Assembly (NCBI RefSeq): GCF_003385955.1
Contig: NZ_QRDW01000003.1
Span: forward strand, 248,001 to 312,000
Direction of reading: 5' to 3'
Source of the DNA: Aestuariispira insulae
Lineage (GTDB): Bacteria; Pseudomonadota; Alphaproteobacteria; UBA8366; Aestuariispiraceae
Length of the DNA: 64,000 nucleotides
The notes under the pieces were generated by a model, which saw only the letters and a list, made by a program, of their open reading frames with translations, was not told where the DNA came from and ran no database searches. Shown here one piece after another: positions 25,704 to 34,535 of this stretch (position 1 is its first letter; each line of letters opens with the position of its first letter). The translations under genes were made by a program, and so were the position numbers.

Positions 25704-26699
25704 ATGAGTTCCCAAACGCCTGAAAGTCTGGCAGACGCGGTTTTGAAGGGGGAGCGCCGTGCGATTGCCCGGGCGATTACCCTGATTGAATCCACCAGGC
25801 CCGATCATCGGGCCGATGCGGACCGGCTGCTGGAAAAGCTGCTGCCGCATGCGGGTCGCTCGATCCGCATCGGCATCTCCGGCGTACCGGGTGTCGGTAA
25901 ATCGACGTTTATCGAGGCTTTTGGCAATCATGTGATCGATCAGGGGCATCGTATTGCGGTGCTGGCGGTGGATCCCAGCTCTAAAAGATCCGGCGGTTCC
26001 ATCCTGGGTGACAAAACCCGCATGGAAACCTTGAGCGTGAACCAGGGCGCCTATATTCGCCCATCGCCGGCGGGCCGGACTTTGGGCGGGGTGGCCCGCC
26101 GCACCCGCGAGGCCATGTTGATCTGTGAGGCGGCGGGTTTCAACGTGGTGCTGGTGGAGACAGTCGGTGTCGGCCAGTCGGAAACCACGGTTGCTGAAAT
26201 GACCGATCTCTTCATGCTGCTGCTGCTGCCCAGTGGCGGTGACGAGCTGCAGGGGATCAAGAAGGGCATTGTGGAATTGGCGGATCTGGTTCTGGTCAAC
26301 AAGGCGGACGGGGATATGGCAGCGGCGGCAGGCCGGGCGGTCGCGGAATATAAGAGCGCGCTCCATTTGCTGCGCAGCGCGGCCAGGGACTGGCAGGTGC
26401 CGGTCAGGTCCTGTTCTGCGTTGACCGGCGAGGGGATTGATGCGGCCTGGGACATGGTTGCGGATTTCAGGCGCCAAATGACCGAAAACGGTTTTCTGGA
26501 CGAACGCCGTCGGGACCAGAATCAGGCCTGGATGTGGAATGAGATATCCGAAAATCTGTTACAGCATCTTAAGGATAGCCCGGATCTGGCCGGGGATCTT
26601 GCCCGGTTGGAGGCGGAGGTGCGCGCCGGCCAGCAGCCTCCGGTTACGGCGGCCAGGCATCTGGTGGCCCGCTTTCTTGCCGGGCCGGGAAAGATGTGA
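25704..26699 (+). CDS. meaB: G-protein chaperone MeaB/ArgK
   Basis: A SIMIBI-class GTPase that protects and reloads methylmalonyl-CoA mutase with its adenosylcobalamin cofactor. Walker A is GVPGVGKST (residues 60-68), followed by LAVDPSS, DKTRM and NVVLVETVGVGQSE, and the guanine-specificity motif VNKADGD. The length of 331 residues is typical. The mutase genes are not in the window. It is convergent with pip, three bases apart. Confidence 0.93.
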   Translation: MSSQTPESLADAVLKGERRAIARAITLIESTRPDHRADADRLLEKLLPHAGRSIRIGISGVPGVGKSTFIEAFGNHVIDQGHRIAVLAVDPSSKRSGGSILGDKTRMETLSVNQGAYIRPSPAGRTLGGVARRTREAMLICEAAGFNVVLVETVGVGQSETTVAEMTDLFMLLLLPSGGDELQGIKKGIVELADLVLVNKADGDMAAAAGRAVAEYKSALHLLRSAARDWQVPVRSCSALTGEGIDAAWDMVADFRRQMTENGFLDERRRDQNQAWMWNEISENLLQHLKDSPDLAGDLARLEAEVRAGQQPPVTAARHLVARFLAGPGKM

Positions 26700-26702
26700 T
26701 TC

Positions 26703-27671
26703 CTAGAGTGACTTGAATGTCTCGGTCGCGGAGACCAGGCCTTTGACGATGCCGGGTTCGGAGGCCGAGTGACCGGCATCGGGGATCATCATCAATTCCG
26801 ATCCCGGCCAGTCCTTATGCAGGCGATAGGCGGCCTGTGGCGGGCAGATCACGTCATAGCGACCCTGAACGATGATGGCCGGTAAATGGCTGATTTTATG
26901 AAGATCGGCCAGCAGCTGACCTTCCTCCAGAAACATGCCATGACGGAAATATTCCGCTTCCAGCCGGGCCAAAGACAAGGCCGTGTCGGGGTCATCCATC
27001 TGGGCAACCGCTTCCGGGTTCGGGATCAGGGTGGAGCATTTCACCTCGAAGGCGCTCCATAATCTTGCGGCCGGGATATGGACTTCCGGATCCGGGTCAA
27101 TCAGGCGCCGATGATGGAAATCCAGAAGATTGTCGCTATCGCTTTCGGTGAAGGGGCTGAAAAATTCTTCAAATGCCTCAGGGAAGAAGCGCCCCATGTG
27201 ATGCATGAACCAGTCGATCTCGTCATGGGTGGCCAAAAACACGCCGCGCAGGATCAAGCCCTTGATCCGGTCCGGATGGGCCTGGGCATAGGCCAACGCC
27301 AGAGTGGAACCCCAAGAGCCGCCAAACAGGACCCATTTTTCCAGGCCAAGCCGCTTCCGGATGGCTTCCAGATCGCCGATGATCTGCCAGGTGTCGTTGC
27401 GTGTCAGTTCGCCATTGGGCGTGGAGCGTCCGCAGCCGCGCTGGTCCAACAGAACGATATGGTAATGGGCAGGATCGAAATAGCGGCGGTGAACCGGGGC
27501 ACAGCCGGCGCCCGGACCACCATGCAGGAACAATACAGGCTGGCCTTCCGGATTGCCGCATTGTTCAAAATAAACATGATGCAGGCCGTCCGGTTCCAGA
27601 TGGCCGGTAGCAAATGGTTCAAGCGGCGGGTAAAGGTCCTGCACCATGATCGGTTCAATCCTGTCTGACAA
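26703..27671 (-). CDS. pip: Proline iminopeptidase (peptidase S33)
   Basis: An alpha/beta-hydrolase that releases N-terminal proline from peptides in the cytoplasm. The oxyanion segment is HGGPGAGC (about residues 50-57); the nucleophile is S119 in GGSWGSTLALAYA; the catalytic histidine is near the end in DAGHSASEPG. PLEPFATGHL and HHVYFEQCGNPEGQPV mark the N-terminus of this family. Length, 322 residues, is normal. It stands alone on the minus strand. Confidence 0.94.
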   Translation of the reverse strand: MSDRIEPIMVQDLYPPLEPFATGHLEPDGLHHVYFEQCGNPEGQPVLFLHGGPGAGCAPVHRRYFDPAHYHIVLLDQRGCGRSTPNGELTRNDTWQIIGDLEAIRKRLGLEKWVLFGGSWGSTLALAYAQAHPDRIKGLILRGVFLATHDEIDWFMHHMGRFFPEAFEEFFSPFTESDSDNLLDFHHRRLIDPDPEVHIPAARLWSAFEVKCSTLIPNPEAVAQMDDPDTALSLARLEAEYFRHGMFLEEGQLLADLHKISHLPAIIVQGRYDVICPPQAAYRLHKDWPGSELMMIPDAGHSASEPGIVKGLVSATETFKSL

Positions 27672-27773
27672 GGTTCTCGGATTTTATTGTGGCTTGGATT
27701 ATCCCGCTGATCCACCAGAACCTCAAGAAGAAGTCTCGCCAAAACTTCTCTTTATCGGCAGTATGTTGTCATC

Positions 27774-28499
27774 ATGATAAGAGCGCTTTTGGTGTTTATG
27801 GCCCTGCTGGCATGTTCGAATGTCCGGGCTGCAGAGAACACCCCGTTTCAGCTATTGGATCCAATCACGATTGCCAGGGATGATGGCGATCGGATCCGTC
27901 TTGCAGGGTTGGCGGGGCCCAAATTGGACCCTTTCATGGACCGGGCGGGTTTGCGCCGTCTGTTGGAGGAGGCTCTGTCAGGCGGTTTTGACATTCAGGC
28001 CGAAAATTCCGTGGACCGACATGGACGGACCCATGCCCAGATCTATCTGGCAGACGGTCGATGGCTGAATGGAGAGGCCGTTGCCCGTGGGCTTGCCCGA
28101 GTTTCCGGCCAATATGATTCATCCCCGCAAATTCTTGGCCAACTGCTCACAATAGAAACGAAGGCGCGGGCGGCGGGCCTGGGGCAATGGGGCAGGGCAA
28201 GCGGCTTTCGGGTGATAGCGGCGGAACCGTTCGGCGCACGGGCCGGTCGGTTCATGCTGGTGCGCGGCCGGATCCTGGCGGTTGCTGTCCGCTCCCGCTT
28301 CACCTACCTCAATTTCGGACCGGATTGGCGCCGGGACTTTACGATCGGCATTCCGAAGGGAAAGATCAGGGCATTTCGGAAAGCAGGTATTGATCCTGCC
28401 CGGCTTGCGGGGCGGGAAATTCTGGTGCGGGGCTGGGTGGAATGGCGCAACGGTCCATTTATTGAGCTGGAAACGCCGATATTGCTGCAGATACTATAG
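27774..28499 (+). CDS. Secreted thermonuclease-like (SNase-fold) protein, catalytic residues partly lost
   Basis: A 241-residue protein with a short signal peptide (ending NVRA-AE near residue 19). An SNase-like domain follows at residues 30-135: DDGDRIRLAGLAGPKLDPF, then VDRHGRTHAQIYLADGRWLN. Active thermonucleases usually have IRLxGIDAPE. Here the Asp and Glu positions read AGPK, so the calcium/base residues seem lost, although the first arginine and DRHGR remain. The C-terminal 80 residues (FGARAGRFMLVRGRI onward) form a second domain I do not recognise. A binding rather than nuclease role is likelier. Confidence 0.75.
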   Translation: MIRALLVFMALLACSNVRAAENTPFQLLDPITIARDDGDRIRLAGLAGPKLDPFMDRAGLRRLLEEALSGGFDIQAENSVDRHGRTHAQIYLADGRWLNGEAVARGLARVSGQYDSSPQILGQLLTIETKARAAGLGQWGRASGFRVIAAEPFGARAGRFMLVRGRILAVAVRSRFTYLNFGPDWRRDFTIGIPKGKIRAFRKAGIDPARLAGREILVRGWVEWRNGPFIELETPILLQIL

Positions 28500-28516
28500 C
28501 CAATAAGAGGGATGGG

Positions 28517-29404
28517 TCATTCCATGTCGTTCATCAGGTCGCCCGGATGGCGTGTTTGTTTCAAAATGGCATGTTTCAACTTGCCCAAAGCCCGGTTTTC
28601 AAGCTGTCGTACCCGTTCTTTGCTGACCCCCAGCTTGATGCCCAACTGTTTCAAGGTTGCCCCTTTCTCGCGCAGCCGCCGGTGATTGATGATAAACCGT
28701 TCCCGGTCATTCAATTCGTCTAGGGCGGCCGTTAGATATTGATTGCGGATCTCGCTGTCCAGCCGGGTGGTGGCCTGCTGTTCCGGGCCCGGTCCGCCAT
28801 CGGGGAGGAAATCCTGCCGGTCGCCGTCCATCTCCGGTGAGAGCGGCATGTTCAGCGACTGGTCTGGATGGGTCAGGCGCAGTTCCATTCTCTCCACATC
28901 GATCAGGCTGACACCCAATGTCTCGGCGATGGAATGGCGGCCCTCTTCGGTCAGGCCGCCGCCCGGTGTGCTGGGCAGTTTGGCCCGCAATCGCCTGAGA
29001 TTGAAGAAGAGGGACTTTTGGGCAGCGGTTGTGCCGGTGCGCACAATCGACCAATTGCGCAAAACATAATCCTGGATGGCAGAGCGGATCCACCAACTGG
29101 CATAGGTGGAAAACCGAACATTGCGGTCTGGGTCGAATTTATCGGCGGCCATCAACAGGCCGATACTGCCTTCCTGGACCAGGTCTCCAAGCGGCAGCCC
29201 GTAATTGCGGAAGCGCGAAGATATGGCAATCACCAGCCTTGTATAGGCCTGCACCAATTGGTGCAGGGCTGCAGTATCGGCGTCATTGAGCCAACGGCGC
29301 GCCAGCGCCTGCTCCTCGTTTCGGGCCAGCAGCGGTTCGCGCATCGCCGTTTTGACGAAGGTTAGGGTGGCTTTTCGGATTTGGCTGTCATCAATATGCG
29401 GCAT
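28517..29404 (-). CDS. RpoH-family (sigma-32) RNA polymerase sigma factor
   Basis: A 295-residue sigma-70-family factor of the heat-shock group. Region 2 is GDLVQEGSIGLLMAADKFDP then RFSTYASWWIRSAIQDYV, and the RpoH-specific box QKSLFFNLRRLRAK follows. Region 4 near the end is ERFIINHRRL with LGVSKERVRQLENRAL, a helix-turn-helix for the -35 element. Many Alphaproteobacteria carry two or more RpoH paralogues, and whether this is the main heat-shock factor or an accessory one cannot be told here. No -10/-35 for it was clear. Confidence 0.9.
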   Translation of the reverse strand: MPHIDDSQIRKATLTFVKTAMREPLLARNEEQALARRWLNDADTAALHQLVQAYTRLVIAISSRFRNYGLPLGDLVQEGSIGLLMAADKFDPDRNVRFSTYASWWIRSAIQDYVLRNWSIVRTGTTAAQKSLFFNLRRLRAKLPSTPGGGLTEEGRHSIAETLGVSLIDVERMELRLTHPDQSLNMPLSPEMDGDRQDFLPDGGPGPEQQATTRLDSEIRNQYLTAALDELNDRERFIINHRRLREKGATLKQLGIKLGVSKERVRQLENRALGKLKHAILKQTRHPGDLMNDME

Positions 29405-29575
29405 AGGACGCCTTTCCCGCCAACAAAATGGCGGATGGTTTCCCGGGCCTTCATGGCCGAAGGGGAAACAGAAGCCTGGATCCTCAATCGATCCGGTCTT
29501 GCTTCATTCCAGTATAGGCTAAAAATGTGACCAAAAATAGAATAGGAATAGATTTTCAAATAAATATTTGAAAAA

Positions 29576-30379
29576 TCAAACTTTAATAAGATCCAGAAGG
29601 GCTCCGTCCGGATCCAGGCAGGCTGCGGCCAGCGGGCCGCCATAACCACAACCGCCGTCCAGGGTCAGGCAGGTACCCTTTTCGGCAAGGCCCTTGTGAT
29701 CAGGGTCATAGCCACGGATCACTCTGATATAGTCGTCGAACCCGTTTTCTGCCTGGGCAAAGCTGCGGCCGGCCCACCAGAAGGCATCCGCCTGCCGGTC
29801 CAGCGGCTTGGTGATGTCCAGCCCTGCATTCACCAACAGCAATTTGCCATTATCTGTTCTGGCGGCATGGCGCAGCGCGACCATGATTTGGTCATGGCCC
29901 GGGTTTTTATGAACGGTTTCTTGCAGAGCCTGGGTCCAGTGGGTCAGCGCCACTGTGCCTTCCCGCGCGAGCGTCCTGCCTTCCGCGGGGTCAAAGCCAT
30001 AGGCGCGTATGGTGGCTTCCAGTCCCTTTGGCAGCATCCAGTCCAGGACCTGGTCCGGATGCCGGGCAAATTGCAACTGCAGCAGCTTTTGCCACATCTC
30101 TTCCTGCGCACCGCGCAGATAGATAATGTCATCATTATGGACAAATGGCGGGATGGACAGGAACCAGCGCCGAAAGGTCAGTAATTCATCCAGGGTCGCG
30201 CAGGATTGCGGCCCCACCCCAATCATGTTGCCGGTATAGACCAATCGGTCGCCGGGGCGCACCTTTTCCGCGATCTTGTCATGCAGGGCATAAAGTCGGG
30301 TGGCATCGCCATGGATGGCACCAACGACCCAGACCCTTTTGGCGCCGCATAATTTGGGCAGTAGATTATATTCCGTCAT
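29576..30379 (-). CDS. Metallophosphatase-fold protein with degenerate active site
   Basis: A 267-residue protein laid out like the bacterial Ser/Thr phosphatase (PPP/ApaH) family but altered at every metal-binding motif. GDIHG reads GAIHGD (WVVGAIHGD, about residues 18-26), GDxxDRG reads GDRLVYTGN, and GNHE reads LRGAQEEM. The remaining fold signatures, WMLPKG, GHDQIMVALRHAARTDNG and LVNAGLD, are clear. The pattern looks like a coherent family rather than decay, since the surrounding residues are well kept. A binding or regulatory role is inferred. It lies next to carD. Confidence 0.78.
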   Translation of the reverse strand: MTEYNLLPKLCGAKRVWVVGAIHGDATRLYALHDKIAEKVRPGDRLVYTGNMIGVGPQSCATLDELLTFRRWFLSIPPFVHNDDIIYLRGAQEEMWQKLLQLQFARHPDQVLDWMLPKGLEATIRAYGFDPAEGRTLAREGTVALTHWTQALQETVHKNPGHDQIMVALRHAARTDNGKLLLVNAGLDITKPLDRQADAFWWAGRSFAQAENGFDDYIRVIRGYDPDHKGLAEKGTCLTLDGGCGYGGPLAAACLDPDGALLDLIKV

Positions 30380-30469
30380 GCCGGGACCGGTTTACCCGAT
30401 TATATTGGTTATTTTCGGGGCTTATCTTCTCTTGCCGGTAGCCCGGCTGCAACCGAATAATTTGCAACG

Positions 30470-30501
30470 AAAAACACCGCGGAAATAACCGCGGCGTTTT
30501 T
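30470..30501 (-). terminator. Intrinsic terminator of carD
   Basis: On the minus strand CCGCGG-TTATTT-CCGCGG forms a GC stem flanked by A and T runs, ending in TTTTT, 28 bases beyond the carD stop codon. It separates carD from the phosphatase-fold gene. Confidence 0.82.
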
Positions 30502-30528
30502 CAGGAGTTGGATGGTTTGGAAGCCGGA

Positions 30529-31032
30529 TCAGGCTGCCGCTTTTTGCAGCATATCTTCCAACTTGACCGTTGCATCCTCTTCATCAATTGCCTCAACTGC
30601 GGCAAATTCGCGGGCCAAACGGTTCAGGGCAGCCTGATACAGTTGGCGCTCGGAATAGGACTGGTCCGGCTGGTTGGCATTGCGGAAGAGATCCCGGACC
30701 ACTTCAGCGATGGCCACCGGATCACCGGAATTGATTTTGGCTTCATATTCCTGGGCACGCCTGGACCACATGGTCCGGCGCACTTTGCTTTTTCCTTTGA
30801 GGGTCTTCAGCGCTTCCTTCATCTGGTCCGGAGAGGATAGCGACCGGAGGCCGGATTGTTCCGCCTTGGCGGAGGGAACGCGCAGGACCATGCGGTCCTT
30901 GTCGAACTCAATCACGATGAGTTCCAATTTCTCACCAGCGATTTCCTGTTCTTCGATCCCTTGGATCTTGCCGACGCCATGGGTCGGATAAACAACGTGG
31001 TCGCCCTTAGAAAAAGCAGGTTTCTTGCTCAT
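30529..31032 (-). CDS. carD: CarD-family transcriptional regulator
   Basis: A 167-residue CarD/CdnL-type protein that binds RNA polymerase beta and stabilises open promoter complexes. The N-terminal Tudor-like RNAP-interaction domain has FSKGDHVVYPTHGVGKIQGIEE. The helical C-terminal domain has RRTMWSRRAQEYEAKINSGD and LAREFAAVEAIDEEDA. The ATG at 31032 has AGGAA a few bases before; a frame to 31110 lacks similarity. It is monocistronic, between a leader region and a terminator. Confidence 0.92.
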   Translation of the reverse strand: MSKKPAFSKGDHVVYPTHGVGKIQGIEEQEIAGEKLELIVIEFDKDRMVLRVPSAKAEQSGLRSLSSPDQMKEALKTLKGKSKVRRTMWSRRAQEYEAKINSGDPVAIAEVVRDLFRNANQPDQSYSERQLYQAALNRLAREFAAVEAIDEEDATVKLEDMLQKAAA

Positions 31033-31426
31033 ACCCATTCCTACATATCTGAACGTGGTTTCATGCACCGAAGAAGAGGCCGGGGATTTCCAGCAATGCC
31101 GGTGGGTCAAAGAATGGCCTTAAAGTAAAAAGGCCACCCTGCCCGACGAATTGTCCGACCTGACGAATGCTCTCAGCGTCAATTTAGATTGAAAAATCCA
31201 ACGAAATAAACGCCCACACCACAAAACACTTTGCCCGCTGGCCAAGTGCATCCAGTCTCTTCAGTAAGGGTAATGTAACATAATTTCGGACCGAATCCCA
31301 GTGGGGAAGGCCGAAAAAATGACAAATATGTTGCGCAGGCACCGGCCGATCGGTCAGCAATCCTGACTAAACGGTTGAATCACTGGGACTCTGTTGTGGC
31401 GAGCCCCGGTAAATTTTTTTTGCCGG
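31033..31426. other. Gap of about 390 bases between carD and fdxA: no gene seen
   Basis: No convincing reading frame, tRNA or named RNA was found. The interval is AT-rich in places and must hold the carD promoter (minus strand); a TTGACG on that strand lacks a matching -10. A weak hairpin, TGGCCT-10 bases-AGGCCA, lies at 31115-31136. Another weak stem is just past the fdxA stop. Confidence 0.5.
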
Positions 31427-31768
31427 TCAGGCGTCCCCTTTGCCGGGATTCGCGCTGAAATGGTCCTGGAACTTGTTTGGAACGTCTTTCCAGTCATCGG
31501 CATCTGCTGGCTGTTCGCCTTTGCGGGTGATGACCGGCCATTTTTCGGCATATTCCCGGTTCATTTCCAGCCACTGTTCCGCTTCCGGTTCGGTGTCGGG
31601 CAAAATAGCCTCTGCCGGGCATTCCGGTTCACAAACGCCGCAATCGATACATTCGTCCGGGTGGATGACCAGCGTGTTCTCGCCCTCGTAGAAACAATCC
31701 ACCGGACAGACCTCGACACAGTCCTGATACTTGCATTTGATGCAGGCTTCAGTGACGACGTAAGTCAT
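31427..31768 (-). CDS. fdxA: Seven-iron (3Fe-4S/4Fe-4S) ferredoxin
   Basis: A 113-residue electron carrier of the FdxA type. Cysteines 9, 12, 17 and 21 ([15 protein letters not shown]) and 40, 43, 46 and 50 ([12 protein letters not shown]) supply one [3Fe-4S] and one [4Fe-4S] cluster, with Cys25 nearby. The C-terminal extension ([14 protein letters not shown]) is typical of FdxA. It is a separate unit; the partner reductase is not visible. AGGAGAAGG lies before the ATG. Confidence 0.93.
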   Translation of the reverse strand: MTYVVTEACIKCKYQDCVEVCPVDCFYEGENTLVIHPDECIDCGVCEPECPAEAILPDTEPEAEQWLEMNREYAEKWPVITRKGEQPADADDWKDVPNKFQDHFSANPGKGDA

Positions 31769-32000
31769 GAACCTTCTCCTTCACGTGCCGGTCTTCAAAC
31801 CGGCTAATCCATCTGATCCAGCCTCCGGCCATGGCAATAAAGGGCCGGGCCGGTTAGAGTATTTTGGCTGTCTTATAACCCCGGCAGCGATATCTGCAAC
31901 AGATTTCTGCTGTATCGGCTGCAGTTGCGGGGCAAATATGGGGTAATAAGACAGAAACTAAAAGGGATTAATGGAAAACAACCTGAATTGAGTGTGTAAT

Positions 32001-32603
32001 ATGGAGGATAAAAGGCTGTTTGCGCCTGCAGTAGCCCGCAATCGCGAGGCCATCGGGGCGGTCATTGACAGAATTGCGCCGGAAAAGGGGCAGGCACTGG
32101 AAATCGCGTCGGGGTCCGGGGAGCATGTCGTCCATATGGCGGGATTACGACCGAACATCATTTGGCAGCCGACCGATATTGACGATAATCACCTGGCCAG
32201 CATCGACGCCCACCGGGTTGCGGAGGGGCTTGGCAATATTCTGCCGGCAAAGTGTCTGGATGTATTTTCAGACGACTGGCCCGTGGAAAAGATGGATCTG
32301 ATCTTTAACGCCAATATGATTCATATCGCACCCTGGTCCTGTTGCGAGGGGCTGATGGCCGGTGTTGGGCGCTGTCTTTCCACTGCCGGGCATCTGGTTA
32401 TGTATGGACCCTATAAGCGCGGCGGGGATCATACCGCAGACAGCAACCGTTCCTTTGATGAAAACCTGCGCAGTCGAAACAGTTTATGGGGGGTGCGTGA
32501 CCTTGAAGCGGTGATTGAACAGGCGGAGATGAACGGTTTGGATCTGCAAGAGGTGGTCGATATGCCGGCCAATAATCTTTGCGTGATTTATCGCAAAGTC
32601 TGA
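32001..32603 (+). CDS. DUF938 SAM-dependent methyltransferase-like protein
   Basis: A 200-residue protein of the DUF938 family, predicted class I methyltransferases. It begins LFAPAVARNREAI. Motif I is ALEIASGSGEHVVHMAG, then WQPTDID (the acidic motif II) and FNANMIHIAPWSC. A conserved end has YGPYKRGGDHTADSN. The substrate is unknown. The ATG at 32001 is preferred over a GTG nine bases earlier. It converges on an unknown gene four bases away. Confidence 0.88.
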   Translation: MEDKRLFAPAVARNREAIGAVIDRIAPEKGQALEIASGSGEHVVHMAGLRPNIIWQPTDIDDNHLASIDAHRVAEGLGNILPAKCLDVFSDDWPVEKMDLIFNANMIHIAPWSCCEGLMAGVGRCLSTAGHLVMYGPYKRGGDHTADSNRSFDENLRSRNSLWGVRDLEAVIEQAEMNGLDLQEVVDMPANNLCVIYRKV

Positions 32604-32607
32604 AGGC

Positions 32608-33471
32608 TTATGCCTCTAAGCTTGCGCCGCCGGTTCCGGCAACAGCGCCCGCGCTTCCCAAAGCGGCATCAACCGCCTGTCGGCGGGGGTCGGCATTGGG
32701 ATCATTGGCACGGGCATACAGCTGACTAATCTCGCGCAGGATTGCATCAATACGGGCTTCCTGCGGTGCGGTCATGCCGACCGGGAAATCAGTTCCCGAG
32801 GCAGCGCCAAGGGCGCCGTTGAGGCTGGCTTTTAACTCGCGTGCCCGGATCTGGTTTTCGGCTGTCAGGCGTTGGATATTCTGATCACCGCCAAAAAACA
32901 CCCCGCTGCTGCCCAGCAAGCGGTCCAATTCCGCATAAAGGGCGGCAACCTTCATCCGATCAAGGGGCGCGAGCATGCCGTCTGTGCCGGAGACCGGAAC
33001 ACCGGCCTCAGCACCCTCAGCCGGTTGCAGGCTGATTTGAACCTCGCGGAAGAGCAAGGCTAGGTTTTCCGCGGTATCGGGGTCGAATTCCGGCAGGCCG
33101 AATTTTTCGGCGATGGCATTCAACTGCTCTTCCAGGCTCAGGGTTTGACTGTCGTTCCGGCTTGCATCCGGCAGGGCTATGGCGCCGTCATCCGCTGAAA
33201 TCTGGTCAGATCCGGGATCTTCCTGACCGGTTGCCTCCTGCTGTTTCTGGCCGGCAGCCTGCAGCTGCTCGACTGTAATGTCGTTGGCCTCCAGGGCACG
33301 CAGGATGGCCTGGGCCTGGGGGGAGAGGGTGACTTCCACGGCGGGGTTGGGAGCATATGTTTTCGGCTGCTGCGGCTTGGCGCGTGCGGTTTCCGCCGGA
33401 TCCGGCTGGATCTGGGGGCTGCGAAACTGTTCAACCGACGTATTGATTAGTGAGCGCATCGCGTCGATCAT
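32608..33471 (-). CDS. Unknown low-complexity-rich protein, 287 residues
   Basis: I do not recognise this protein. The first half is rich in Gln, Pro, Ala, Asp and Ser (PDPAETARAKPQQPKTYAP, then EVTLSPQAQAILRALEAND), suggesting disorder. The second half looks helical, with SLEEQLNAIAEKFGLPEF, MKVAALYAELDRLLG and AILREISQLYARAND. There is no signal or membrane segment. Composition resembles flagellar-hook-length- or motility-associated proteins, but that is only an impression. GGGAG lies before the ATG. Confidence 0.7.
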   Translation of the reverse strand: MIDAMRSLINTSVEQFRSPQIQPDPAETARAKPQQPKTYAPNPAVEVTLSPQAQAILRALEANDITVEQLQAAGQKQQEATGQEDPGSDQISADDGAIALPDASRNDSQTLSLEEQLNAIAEKFGLPEFDPDTAENLALLFREVQISLQPAEGAEAGVPVSGTDGMLAPLDRMKVAALYAELDRLLGSSGVFFGGDQNIQRLTAENQIRARELKASLNGALGAASGTDFPVGMTAPQEARIDAILREISQLYARANDPNADPRRQAVDAALGSAGAVAGTGGASLEA

Positions 33472-33821
33472 GCGGGGGTCTCCCAATCCCTATTAAATTC
33501 GTCTGCCAGAAGGTACTCACGGATCCTTCATGCAACTTTCATACCGGAATAGGGAAAGGGTACTGGAAAGAGGGTTTCGGGGGGTAAATGTGGCTTTTTC
33601 GAGAAATATTTGCGCCGCAGCTCATCCGGGGCTGGATGTGGCGGTCCGGACAAGGTATGTCAGAAAGTCTGGTTTCCATTCCCTGCCGCCCGGCAGATAT
33701 GGTATCAGGGGGAAGAATTTGCCCGTCGGTCCAGTTCCTTAAGGCCAATTCCCGTCTGTCGGGTTTATGCGTTATTGTAAGGGGCGTTGCCGGCGATAAA
33801 CCGAGGTCACAGGCGCAAATC
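33472..33821. other. Gap of about 350 bases upstream of the GST gene: no gene seen
   Basis: A frame continuous with the GST gene runs back to 33588 but codes for residues without family similarity. The interval probably holds promoters for the GST gene and for the unknown minus-strand gene; no clear -35/-10 pair was seen. Confidence 0.4.
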
Positions 33822-34487
33822 ATGATGTTGCTGTATCATCTTTGGCTCTCACCAGGCTGCCGTAAGGTCCGGCTGGTCCTGGGTGAGAAGAAGCTTGAGT
33901 TTGAAATGCAGATCGAAAAGATCTGGCAGCGGGATACCGAATTTCTGGCCCTGAATCCGGAAGGGACGGTGCCGGTTCTGATTGATGAAGACGGCAGTAA
34001 GATCTGCGGCAGTCAGGTCATTTGTGAATATCTCGACGAAATGTATGGCGATCCGCTGATTGGTACCGGTGCGGTGGAACGTGCGGAAGTGCGCCGTTTG
34101 ATCCAATGGTTTGACGGCAAATTCCGTGATGAAGTCATTCGCAATCTGGTTGATGAGAAAATCATGAAGCGGTTCCTTGGGATGGGAGAGCCGAATTCCA
34201 ATGCGATCCGAGCGGGGAATCACAATCTGCGGACCCATCTGGCCTACATCGACTGGCTGATAGACCGCCGCACCTGGCTGGCGGGTGAAGAAATGACCCT
34301 GGCCGACCTGACGGCTGCGGCCAATCTTTCTTGTGTGGATTATCTGGGTGATGTGCCTTGGCAGGATCATCCGGCGGCCAAGGATTGGTATGCGAAGATA
34401 AAATCCCGGCCGAGTTTCCGGCCGCTGCTGACGGATCATATCCCGGGCGCGCCGCCGCCCCGGCATTATGCCGACCTGGATTTCTGA
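33822..34487 (+). CDS. Glutathione S-transferase family protein
   Basis: A 221-residue GST-fold protein. The N-terminal thioredoxin-like domain has LYHLWLSPGCRKVRLVLGEK, with SPGC at the position of the catalytic Ser/Cys. It continues LNPEGTVPVLIDEDG and ICGSQVICEYLDE, the glutathione-binding loop (SQ then I). The C-terminal helical domain has LAGEEMTLADLTAAANLSCVDYL. Its specific substrate is unknown. The ATG doublet at 33822 is the start. Confidence 0.9.
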   Translation: MMLLYHLWLSPGCRKVRLVLGEKKLEFEMQIEKIWQRDTEFLALNPEGTVPVLIDEDGSKICGSQVICEYLDEMYGDPLIGTGAVERAEVRRLIQWFDGKFRDEVIRNLVDEKIMKRFLGMGEPNSNAIRAGNHNLRTHLAYIDWLIDRRTWLAGEEMTLADLTAAANLSCVDYLGDVPWQDHPAAKDWYAKIKSRPSFRPLLTDHIPGAPPPRHYADLDF

Positions 34488-34535
34488 TCCTGTTAAACGG
34501 TTGCAATTCGAGAAAGGGCTACCCAAGTCAAGATC

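Noticed and set aside
33588-33821. An N-terminal extension of the GST reading back to 33588
   Set aside because: The added 78 residues have no fold or family similarity, and the GST fold starts at MMLLYHLW.
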